Shown here: piece by piece, positions 35,670-43,697 of the stretch
How positions within the stretch are numbered: the stretch's first letter is position 1
How the letters are laid out: each line of letters begins with the position of its first letter
NCBI RefSeq assembly: GCF_014654615.1
Contig: NZ_BNBB01000011.1
Location: 124,001 to 188,000, forward strand
Direction of reading: 5' to 3'
DNA from: Streptosporangium violaceochromogenes
GTDB taxonomy: Bacteria; Actinomycetota; Actinomycetes; Streptosporangiales; Streptosporangiaceae
DNA: 64,000 nt
Made by a program: the position numbers and the translations under genes
The notes under the pieces: generated by a model
Database searches by the model: none
What the model saw: the letters and a program-made list of their open reading frames with translations, nothing else
What the model was told of the DNA's origin: nothing

Positions 35670-36331
35670 CCAAGCTCACCGTCGACCATCGGTCCCCGGC
35701 CTTCCGCCGCGACATCGCCGACGTCCACGACATGCACCGGACCGTGATGTCGGCCTACCCCGAACTGCCCCCCACCGCCGCCTACCGCAGCGCGCACGGC
35801 GTCCTGTGGCGCATCGACCCGGTCCCGAGGGGCGGGGTCGTGCAGTACGTCCAGAGCCACACCGCCCCCGACTGGGGCCGCCTCCCGGAGGGGCTGCTCC
35901 TGCGGCCGGCGGAGGTCCGCCCCCTTCAGCCCGTGCTCAACGCGATCGTGCCGGGCCGGAGGTTCGCGTTCCGGCTCATGGCCAACCCGACCCGTTGCGT
36001 CCGGGTGGAGGACGACGCCGACAAGCGCCGGCGCGTCCCGCTGCGGCAGCCCGCCCGGCAGATCGCGTGGCTCATCGCCAAGGGGGAGCAGCACGGCTTC
36101 GTCATCCCCGCCGGCCGCCAGGGCGCCCCCGACGTGACGGCCAGCCCCGTCCCCCGGCTGGTCGGCAAGCGCCGGGAGCCGCGGCACATCGTCATCCACC
36201 CCGTCCGCTACGACGGCCACCTGGTGGTCACCGACCCCGAAGCCTTCACCGCCGCCGTGACCGACGGCGTCGGCCGCGCCAAGTCCTACGGCTGCGGCCT
36301 CCTCACCCTCGCCCCCGCCCGCCCCGGGTGA
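35660..36331 (+). CDS. cas6e: CRISPR-associated endoribonuclease Cas6e (CasE/Cse3), orphan
   Basis: Processes CRISPR RNA in type I-E systems; 223 aa, normal length. N-terminus MFLTKLTVDHRSPAFRRDIADVHDMHRTVM places a His at position 26, matching the catalytic His26 of Thermus Cas6e. The C-terminal glycine-rich loop GVGRAKSYGCGLLTLAPAR is the family signature. GTG 35660 with GGGGAAGG upstream. Apart from a putative Cas5e fragment, no cas3, cse1, cse2, cas7, cas1, cas2 or repeat array is visible. The reading frame looks intact, so it may be a recent remnant, may serve an array elsewhere, or may have another role. Confidence 0.82.
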   Translation: MFLTKLTVDHRSPAFRRDIADVHDMHRTVMSAYPELPPTAAYRSAHGVLWRIDPVPRGGVVQYVQSHTAPDWGRLPEGLLLRPAEVRPLQPVLNAIVPGRRFAFRLMANPTRCVRVEDDADKRRRVPLRQPARQIAWLIAKGEQHGFVIPAGRQGAPDVTASPVPRLVGKRREPRHIVIHPVRYDGHLVVTDPEAFTAAVTDGVGRAKSYGCGLLTLAPARPG

Positions 36332-36493
36332 TCCCTGTTCCCCTCGCGTGACCTCGCGTGCCGGGCGGGGCATCCGGCACGCGCGACATCGTTCCCGGGA
36401 GCACATGCGAACGCCGGCCCCGTCCCCAAGGTTCACGCGGGCTCCGGTGGCCGGCCCCTTGGCCCCGCCCCCGCATCCGGCGGGAGAGCGAGG

Positions 36494-38146
36494 TTACGCG
36501 GCCTCCTCCCAGGCGACCTCGGCCGGGATGCCGACGACCTCGACCGTCACACCGTGGTCGCGCCGGAGGGTGTCGGCGAGGTTCACGAGGGCGACCTGCG
36601 CGAACGGGTAGAGCGTGTCGGGCGTCACCTCCTTCCCCTTCAGGAGAACGGCCAGGACGACCTTCCTCGGGACGAAGTCCTCCGGAACGGTGATCTGGCC
36701 GCCGCTGACCTGGGCGACCATGGCGCTGAACCTCGCACGCGCCTCCGGCTGGAAGAACAGCGCCTGGGTCGAGACGAGCGCCTGGTTGAACTGGTGACTC
36801 AGCGGCTGCGAACCGGCCGCCGCCTTGACGTGGACCAGGGCGTGCCGGTGGGTGAAGCCGTCGCACGCCTCGAACCCCCGGCCCCTGCAGTGCTGCGACG
36901 TCCTGATGAACCTCTGGTCGAGGCACACGTAGTTGCTCCGCCCGAAGTGGTGCTGCACCCGCAGGTTGTAGTCCTCCTCCTTCTCACCGAATCGCCAGGG
37001 CGGCATCTCCGGCTCCGGCGTGTCCACAATCAGCTCACGCAACCGGCGCCTGATCGACTCCACGTAGAGGGCTCCGCACTCGTACCACTCGCCGTCGCTG
37101 AGCTGGTAGACATACGCCCCGACCGACACCGTGGCCTCGATCCAGCGCACGGCCTGGACCCGGCCGATCAGTTCCCCGCCCTCACGGCCGGCGCACATCT
37201 CGACGTACCCCTTGCGCAGCGCCGTGGCCGGGCTCAGGCAGTACTGAACCCCGCACCGCCACCGCAGGTCGTCGAGGTCGAGCTCGTCCCTGACGATCAC
37301 CGCACTACCGATCTTGATCCGGTACGAGCGGGCCTCGTGACGCCGATCGGCGAGATCGACGGGAACCACGATCTGAAGGCACAGGTCGCCGTGTCCGCGA
37401 AGCCCTTCGTCCAGCAGGGCGTCGAGCCTGGCACGCAGAGCCGCGCCCCCCACCGGCCGGATCGCCTCAAGGGGCCCGAACTCGGGCGGCACCTCCCGGC
37501 CGCTGATCTCGTTCAGGCGGTGCAGCAGGGCGAGGAACGCCTTCGGGTCCACCGGGATGGGCAGCCGCAGGCCGTCGGCCCCCTCGACGGAGACCGTCTC
37601 CCGGTGGGACAGACCGAGGTCGGCCGCCCGGATCAGGCCGCCGAGCTTCCTGACCAGCTCGGCGTGGTCGCGCAGGCCGATGCCGCCGATGGGGATCCCG
37701 CCGGGGACGAAGGTGGAGTCCTGCCGGGAGACACCGCCGAGAGTGCGGCGGACGACGTCCTGAACCTGGCGCGGATCGACGACGCGCAGCGCGCAGCGAA
37801 GCCCGAAGCCGGGCTCCTTGGCGTCCGTCATGGACAGGTAACCCCGGCCGAACCCGATGCCGTAGACGTGCTCGCCCACACCGACGACGAGCACGGCCTC
37901 ACCGTCCTGCCGGGCCAGGTCGACCGAGACCCCGGCGAGGTGGGACAGTCCGGCGGACCAGTTGGTCCTGGCCGCCGGGAGCTGCCGTGAGTACAGGATC
38001 GCCGGGGCGCCGGAGACGTCGATCGGAACGACCTCGACTCCGTGTTCGGCGAGGCGGCCGACGGAGGTGGCGTCGAACATCGCGTCCATGGTCGGTGCGA
38101 TGCCGGTCAGCCGGTACACGGTGGCGGGCAGGGTCATGGGTGCCAT
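36494..38146 (-). CDS. DUF6119 / TIGR04141-like sporadically distributed protein
   Basis: 550 aa. I recognise the general pattern of the 'sporadically distributed' TIGR04141 (DUF6119) family: an N-terminal VYRLTGIAPTMDAMFD, YGIGFGRGYLSMTDAKEPGFGLRCALRVVDP in the first third, and a C-terminal FGRSNYVCLDQRFI, CDGFTHRHALVHVKAAAGSQPLSHQFNQA resembling a nuclease-like strand order (D...HVK). These proteins occur patchily and often near restriction genes. ATG 38146 has GGAGG six bases upstream. Divergent from the methylase fusion, which supports a defence role. Activity unknown; the VHVKAAAG segment could hold a catalytic Lys. Confidence 0.7.
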   Translation of the reverse strand: MAPMTLPATVYRLTGIAPTMDAMFDATSVGRLAEHGVEVVPIDVSGAPAILYSRQLPAARTNWSAGLSHLAGVSVDLARQDGEAVLVVGVGEHVYGIGFGRGYLSMTDAKEPGFGLRCALRVVDPRQVQDVVRRTLGGVSRQDSTFVPGGIPIGGIGLRDHAELVRKLGGLIRAADLGLSHRETVSVEGADGLRLPIPVDPKAFLALLHRLNEISGREVPPEFGPLEAIRPVGGAALRARLDALLDEGLRGHGDLCLQIVVPVDLADRRHEARSYRIKIGSAVIVRDELDLDDLRWRCGVQYCLSPATALRKGYVEMCAGREGGELIGRVQAVRWIEATVSVGAYVYQLSDGEWYECGALYVESIRRRLRELIVDTPEPEMPPWRFGEKEEDYNLRVQHHFGRSNYVCLDQRFIRTSQHCRGRGFEACDGFTHRHALVHVKAAAGSQPLSHQFNQALVSTQALFFQPEARARFSAMVAQVSGGQITVPEDFVPRKVVLAVLLKGKEVTPDTLYPFAQVALVNLADTLRRDHGVTVEVVGIPAEVAWEEAA

Positions 38147-38251
38147 GGCATTCCTCCAGGGGGAGATGGGGGAGACGACGCGCGCCACCACCCGGGTCAG
38201 TAAGGCTGCTTCCGCCAAGAATGCATGAAAGCACTGTTAAATACAAACCAG

Positions 38252-38281
38252 TTGTCGAACTTCGCTTCAGATTGATAGCAT
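38252..38281 (+). promoter_or_regulatory. Putative promoter of the methylase-fusion gene
   Basis: TTGTCG (38252-38257), 18-bp spacer, TAGCAT (38276-38281), in an AT-rich divergent gap. Transcription would start about 25 bp before the GTG at 38314, which has GGAGGAAGG. Confidence 0.45.
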
Positions 38282-38313
38282 CAGATCAGTCGCTTAATAA
38301 GGAGGAAGGCGTC

Positions 38314-40386
38314 GTGTCCCAGCCGTCCGTGCACGTGACCGCCGCCGAGATCTCGCGACTCGCCGGCGTCACCCGCGCCACCGTCAGCAACTGGCGGCGA
38401 CGCCACCCCGACTTCCCCCCTCCCACCGCGGGGTCGGATGCCAGCCCCCTCTACGACCTGGCCGCCGTCCACGCCTGGCTGAGGTCACGCGGCCAGGCCC
38501 CCACGGCCACGCCCGTCGAAGAGCTGCGGACCCTCCTGCGCATGCGCACCGGCAGACCGGTCGCGACACGACTACTCCCGTTCGTGCACGCGACCGCCCG
38601 TCTCCCGGCGGCCAGGCTGACCAAGCTGACGAAGCTGGCCGACGACGCCCTCGTCGCCGCCGCGACCCGCGCCGTCGCCACGGAGGCCACCGACCTGCCC
38701 GTCACGCCGGGCGACTTCGGCCCGGGTGACGCCGAGTTGCTGCGGGCCGTGCTGAACGGCCTCCTCGACGAAGGCGGTCAGGTCGTGCTCGACGCCCTGG
38801 CCGAGCGGGAGCTGACCGACAGCCACGCGATGAGCTTCCACGACACTCCGCAACCGCTCGCCGACCTCATGGCCCGGCTCCTCCACACCGGCGATCCGTA
38901 CCCCCCGACGGTCCTCGACCCGGCCTGCGGCAATGGCACCCTCCTTGAGGCGGCGGGCCGGCAGGGGGCGACCCACCTCCTCGGCCAGGACCGGGTCGAC
39001 GTCCAAGCCCTGCGCAGCGCCGTCCATCTGAGGATCACCATGCCCGACCGGCGCACGGTGGTCAGAGTCGGAGACAGTCTCCGCGCCGACGCGTTCGCCG
39101 AACGGCACGCCGACGCGATCCTGTGCAACCTGCCCTTCGGCGACCGAGACTGGGGGCACGACGAGCTGGCCTACGACCGGCGCTGGACCTTCGGCCCACC
39201 GCCGCGCGGCGAGAGCGAGCTGGCCTGGGTGCAGCACGCGCTGGCCCATCTGACTCCCGGCGGCCACGCCGTACTGCTCCTGCCGCCCTCGACGGGCCTG
39301 CGCACCTCCGGGAAGGCGATCCGCACCGAGTTGCTCAAGGCCGGAGCACTGCGCGCCGTGATCGCCCTCCCCTCAGGGGTCGCCGTGCCGCTGCACGTCG
39401 GCCTCCACCTGTGGGTGCTACGCCGCCCCGGCCCGAACGCGTCCGCCGACCCGATCCTGATGATCGACCTGGCCGGTGAAACGGACCGCCGCGAGCACAC
39501 CGACGGGGAGGCGTTCGCCGAGACGGTTCTCACCGCGTGGCGCTCCTACCTCCGCGACCCGGCGAAATTCGAATCCGCCTCCCCCTCGGTCCGCGCCGTG
39601 CCGGTGGTGGAGCTGTTCGGCGACAACGTCGACCTCACCCCGGTCCGGCACCTGCACCGCGCCAGACCCGACCCCGCCGCGGCCTCCCGCCAGGCACACT
39701 CCCTGCTGGAGCGGCTCTCCGAGAGCCTCGACACGTTCTCGGCCGCGGCGACCACCCCGGCCTGGGCCGATACAGCACCCGAGGCCGAGGCCCGGACATG
39801 GCGCACCGCCACCGTGAGCGACCTCGCCAAAGGCGACCTGCTCACCATCCTGCGCCCGGCGCGCGACACCTCTGACGACCCCCTCCCCGAAGAGCACCTC
39901 ACCCGGCCCGTCCTCACCGGCCGGGACGTGGCGACCGGCGGTCGCGCCACCGGCACCGGGGACGACCGGGCGGCGACGCCGGTCGTCGTGGAGCCCGGAG
40001 ACGTGCTGCTGCCCAAGGTCGCCTCCCGCGAGCGGGTCGTCTGCCGAGTGGCGGACGAGGACGACGCCGGGTGCCTGCTCGGCACGGGTGTCAGCGCGCT
40101 CCGCGTCGATCCGGCCCGCCTGGACCCCTGGTTCCTCGCCGGGTTCCTGATCTCCGAGGAGAACATGGCCGCCACCACGGGGCTGCGGCAGGAACTCCTT
40201 CTCGACCCCCGGCGGCTCAAGGTGCCGCTGCTGCCGCTGGAGGAACAGCGCCGGTACGGCAAGGCCTTCCGCGATCTCCACCGCCTGGAACAGGCCGCCC
40301 GCCGCGCGCGAGACCTCGTCGCCGAGACCACCCGGGCCGTCTCCGCCGCCCTGACCGAAGGCGCTCTCGCGCCGCCGGCCCCCTGA
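38314..40386 (+). CDS. HTH-N6-adenine methylase-target-recognition fusion (single-chain methylase, variant motif IV)
   Basis: 690 aa. Residues 1-60 are a helix-turn-helix (ITAAEISRLAGVTRATVSNWRRR-like, with DLAAVHAWL). Residues about 150-430 are an N6_Mtase domain with SAM motif VLDPACGNGTLL (about 203-214) and motif IV NLPFGDRDW (about 271) in place of the canonical NPPF. Residues 500-690 resemble an HsdS target-recognition half plus coiled coil (LTRPVLTGRDV, VVVEPGDVLLPKVASRERVV, LDPRRLKVPLLPLEEQRRYGKAFRDL). So methylase and specificity parts are in one chain, like type IIG enzymes but without a nuclease domain. GTG 38314. It precedes hsdM by 99 bp on the same strand. It may modify DNA or merely bind it if the NLPF change inactivates it. 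Confidence 0.82.
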   Translation: MSQPSVHVTAAEISRLAGVTRATVSNWRRRHPDFPPPTAGSDASPLYDLAAVHAWLRSRGQAPTATPVEELRTLLRMRTGRPVATRLLPFVHATARLPAARLTKLTKLADDALVAAATRAVATEATDLPVTPGDFGPGDAELLRAVLNGLLDEGGQVVLDALAERELTDSHAMSFHDTPQPLADLMARLLHTGDPYPPTVLDPACGNGTLLEAAGRQGATHLLGQDRVDVQALRSAVHLRITMPDRRTVVRVGDSLRADAFAERHADAILCNLPFGDRDWGHDELAYDRRWTFGPPPRGESELAWVQHALAHLTPGGHAVLLLPPSTGLRTSGKAIRTELLKAGALRAVIALPSGVAVPLHVGLHLWVLRRPGPNASADPILMIDLAGETDRREHTDGEAFAETVLTAWRSYLRDPAKFESASPSVRAVPVVELFGDNVDLTPVRHLHRARPDPAAASRQAHSLLERLSESLDTFSAAATTPAWADTAPEAEARTWRTATVSDLAKGDLLTILRPARDTSDDPLPEEHLTRPVLTGRDVATGGRATGTGDDRAATPVVVEPGDVLLPKVASRERVVCRVADEDDAGCLLGTGVSALRVDPARLDPWFLAGFLISEENMAATTGLRQELLLDPRRLKVPLLPLEEQRRYGKAFRDLHRLEQAARRARDLVAETTRAVSAALTEGALAPPAP

Positions 40387-40485
40387 CGTCACACCCGACG
40401 CCGCCGGGAGCGCCCGTTTTCTCCCCCGCGTCGGTCCAACCTGAAAACATTGTGCTCCCGCCGGTCATGAGAGAAGGACCCACCG

Positions 40486-42456
40486 TTGGATCTCGGCCAA
40501 CACTCCCATCTGTCCAACCACGCCTGGGCCGTCGCCGACCTGCTGCGCGGCGACTTCAAACGGCACGAGTACGGCAAGGTCATCCTGCCGTTCACCGTCC
40601 TGCGCCGTCTCGAATGCGTCCTGGCGCCGACCCGCGACAAGGTCGCCGACGCCTACGAGGGCGGGGAGAGGCGAGAGTTCTTCCTGCGCCGGGCCGCCGG
40701 GCACGGTTTCTACAACACCAGCCGCTACACCCTGAAGAAGATCGCCGACGACCCGCAGCACGCCGCCGCCAACCTGGCCAAGTACGTGGCGACCTTCTCC
40801 GAGAACGCCCGTGAGGTGCTGGAGAAGTACGACTTCGCCCAGCAGGTCAAGAAACTCGACGAGGCGAAGCTGGTCTACCAGGTCGTCGGTAAGTTCGCCG
40901 ACCTCGACCTGCGCCCCGCGACGGTCCCCAACCAGCAGATGGGCTACGTCTTCGAGGACCTGATCCGGCGTTTCGCCGAGGCGTCCAACGAGACCGCCGG
41001 TGAGCACTTCACCCCGCGCGAGGTCATCGAGCTGATGGTGAACCTCCTCATCGCCCCCGACGCCGACCTGCTGCGCGAGAGCGGCGTCGTCCGCACCGTC
41101 CTCGACCCGGCCTGTGGCACCGGCGGCATGCTCAGCGCCGCCGAGGAGCACATCACCGCCTTCAACCCCGGCGCCACCGTCAAGGCGTTCGGGCAGGAGC
41201 TCAACCCCGAGTCGTGGGCGATCTGCCGCTCCGACCTCATGATCAAGGGCCAGGACCCGGACAACATCGCCTTCGGCAACTCCTTCACCGACGACGGTCA
41301 TCTGCGCGAGAGGTTCGACTACCTGCTGGCCAACCCGCCGTTCGGCGTCGAGTGGAAGAAGATCAAGAACCAGGTCGAGGCCGAGCACAAGACCGACCCC
41401 GACGGCAAGTTCCGGGCCGGCCTGCCGCGCATCAACGACGGCTCGTTCCTCTTCCTCCAGCACATGATCTCGAAGATGAAGGCGCCCGCCGTGGGCGGCA
41501 GCCGCATCGCGATCGTCTTCAACGGCTCCCCGCTCTTCACCGGCGCGGCCGGCTCGGGCGAGTCGGAGATCCGCCGCTGGATCCTGGAGAACGACTGGCT
41601 GGAGGCGATCGTCGCCCTGCCCGACCAGCTCTTCTACAACACCGGCATCTCCACCTATTTCTGGATCCTCAGCAACCGCAAGAGCGCCGACCGCCGCGGC
41701 AAAGTCGTCCTGCTGGACGCCCGGGACTACTGGCAGAAGATGCGCAAGTCCCTCGGCGACAAGCGCAAGGAGATCGGCGCGGAGCAGATCAGGGAGATCA
41801 CCCGCCTGTATGGCGAGGCCCTCACCGTGGCCACCGACCCCGACCACCCGCTGCACGGCAAGGTCAAGGTCTTCCGCAACGAGGACTTCGGCTACCGCCG
41901 CATCACGGTCGAACGCCCCCTCAAGCTCCGGTTCGAGCTCACCGAGAGAGCCCTCGACAAGTTCAACATCCTCGCCCAGGTTCATGACCTCGTCCACGCC
42001 CACAGCCTCACCGAGGCGATCCGCCCCCTGACGGGCTCTGCCTGGACGAAAAAGACAGATGCGTTCTCCGCGCTCCACGAGGCCGTCGCCGGTGCCGGGC
42101 TGAAGTGGCCGTCGAAGGCACCGTTCCTCAAATCCCTGCGCGACATTCTCGGCATCCGTGACCCGCAGGGCGAGGTGCAGCACGGGAAGAAGGGCGAGAT
42201 CGAGCCCGACCCCGAGCTGCGCGACTATGAGAACGTTCCGCTGGACGAGGATGTCGAGGAGTACCTCAAGCGGGAGGTCCTCCCGCACGTTCCCGACGCC
42301 TGGATCGACCACGACAAGACGAAGATCGGCTACGAGATCCCCCTCACCCGCCACTTCTACGTCTACACGCCCCCGCGTCCTCTGGCCGAGATCGACGCCG
42401 AACTAAAGGCCCTTGAGTCCGAGATCCAGACCCTCCTCAGCGAAGTGACCGAATGA
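40486..42456 (+). CDS. hsdM: Type I restriction-modification system, methylase subunit
   Basis: N6-adenine methyltransferase subunit, 656 aa. HsdM_N helical domain (LSNHAWAVADLLRGDFKRHEYGKVILPFTVLRR), then N6_Mtase with VLDPACGTGGML (SAM, about residue 205) and NPPFGVEW (motif IV, about 283). A C-terminal region with AEIDAELKALESEIQTLL coiled coil. The start is TTG at 40486-40488 with GAAGGA eight bases upstream; no ATG or GTG fits. The gene overlaps hsdS by ATGA. All catalytic motifs are intact, so the system is probably active. Confidence 0.95.
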   Translation: MDLGQHSHLSNHAWAVADLLRGDFKRHEYGKVILPFTVLRRLECVLAPTRDKVADAYEGGERREFFLRRAAGHGFYNTSRYTLKKIADDPQHAAANLAKYVATFSENAREVLEKYDFAQQVKKLDEAKLVYQVVGKFADLDLRPATVPNQQMGYVFEDLIRRFAEASNETAGEHFTPREVIELMVNLLIAPDADLLRESGVVRTVLDPACGTGGMLSAAEEHITAFNPGATVKAFGQELNPESWAICRSDLMIKGQDPDNIAFGNSFTDDGHLRERFDYLLANPPFGVEWKKIKNQVEAEHKTDPDGKFRAGLPRINDGSFLFLQHMISKMKAPAVGGSRIAIVFNGSPLFTGAAGSGESEIRRWILENDWLEAIVALPDQLFYNTGISTYFWILSNRKSADRRGKVVLLDARDYWQKMRKSLGDKRKEIGAEQIREITRLYGEALTVATDPDHPLHGKVKVFRNEDFGYRRITVERPLKLRFELTERALDKFNILAQVHDLVHAHSLTEAIRPLTGSAWTKKTDAFSALHEAVAGAGLKWPSKAPFLKSLRDILGIRDPQGEVQHGKKGEIEPDPELRDYENVPLDEDVEEYLKREVLPHVPDAWIDHDKTKIGYEIPLTRHFYVYTPPRPLAEIDAELKALESEIQTLLSEVTE

Positions 42457-43697
42457 CGACCATGCGCCTACGCCATCTCGCTGATGTCAACCCGGCGACC
42501 AAGGCCTTCGATGAACTGAAAGATGAGGAGAAGCTCACCTTTCTACCAATGGAGGCAGTGTGGCCTGGAGAGCGGCTGGACCTGAGCCGTCGTCGAGCCA
42601 AAGCGACAGTGGCTACGGGGTACACCCGCTTTCAAGACGGTGACGTGCTCGTTCCTAAGATCACACCTACCTTCGAGGCGGGGCGGGCCGTTCTTGTCTC
42701 CGGACTTCTTGGAGGTGTCGGAGCGGGGACAACCGAGCTCCACGTGCTCCGCCCCGGGCCGCGGATCGAGCCACGGTTTCTTTTCTATGTTGTCAACACT
42801 CACAGCTTCCTCAAGCTCGGAGAAGCCGAGATGTATGGGGTCGCGGGACAGCAGCGCGTTCCCGACACGTTTTTGCGTGACTTTGCTATCAAACTTCCAG
42901 TCTTGGAAGAACAACGGCGGATCGCGGACTTCCTCGACGCCGAGATCGCCCGCATCGACCGCCTCACAACCCTTCAGATCATGGTTCTGGAGAAGCTGGA
43001 CGAGCGAGAAACCGCCATGCTGGATCTTGCCATCGACGAGTTGATCGGCCGTGCGGGGACCCGTCCACTTCGACGTCACATATGGTCTGTGGACCAGGGG
43101 ACCAGCCCGCAATGCGACGCCATCCCGGCCGAAGAGGACGAATGGGGAGTTCTCAAGGTCAGTTGCCTCCGTCCCGGAGAATTCTTCGCGCAGGAGAACA
43201 AACGCCTTCCTGATGAAACCGCACCTGACGTCAGCAGCGAGGTATGCGAAGGTGACCTGCTCATCACCCGAGCCAACACCCCTCAACTTGTGGGCTCAAC
43301 AGCCGTAGTCGGCCAGGTCCGCTCAAAACTCTTACTGTCGGACAAAATCTTCCGGGTGCGCTTGGAGAAAACCATGCTGCCCGATTTTGTCGCGACAGTC
43401 GCTCGCGGAAGCCGCATCCGGGCAATGTGTTCTGCCAGCTCGAACGGCGCTTCCCAGTCGATGGCGAACATTCGCTTTGAAGAAGTCAAGGCATGGCCAA
43501 TGCCTGCTGTCGCCCTTTCTGAGCAAGTGAAGTTCGTAAATCGGATCCGCGAAAGCCGTGCTTCCGTTGAACGCCTCCGGCCCCTGGTCAAACAGCAGCT
43601 CAAGCTTCTTGCCGAGCGACGCCAGGCGCTGATCACGGCGACGGTGACCGGGCAGTTCGACGTTTCCTCGGCGAGCGGGCGTGGGGTAGAAGCGTGA
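42453..43697 (+). CDS. hsdS: Type I restriction-modification system, specificity subunit
   Basis: 414 aa with two target-recognition domains, each ending in a conserved coiled-coil spacer: residues 1-190 (VLEEQRRIADFLDAEIARIDRLTTL) and 200-410 (SEQVKFVNRIRESRASVERLRPLV, ERRQALITATVTGQFDVS). The two halves read different halves of a bipartite DNA site, unknown here. GC content is visibly lower than that of hsdM and hsdR and codon use differs, as expected for a fast-exchanging recognition subunit. Start ATG overlaps the hsdM stop (ATGA); its stop overlaps the hsdR GTG. Confidence 0.94.
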   Translation: MTTMRLRHLADVNPATKAFDELKDEEKLTFLPMEAVWPGERLDLSRRRAKATVATGYTRFQDGDVLVPKITPTFEAGRAVLVSGLLGGVGAGTTELHVLRPGPRIEPRFLFYVVNTHSFLKLGEAEMYGVAGQQRVPDTFLRDFAIKLPVLEEQRRIADFLDAEIARIDRLTTLQIMVLEKLDERETAMLDLAIDELIGRAGTRPLRRHIWSVDQGTSPQCDAIPAEEDEWGVLKVSCLRPGEFFAQENKRLPDETAPDVSSEVCEGDLLITRANTPQLVGSTAVVGQVRSKLLLSDKIFRVRLEKTMLPDFVATVARGSRIRAMCSASSNGASQSMANIRFEEVKAWPMPAVALSEQVKFVNRIRESRASVERLRPLVKQQLKLLAERRQALITATVTGQFDVSSASGRGVEA

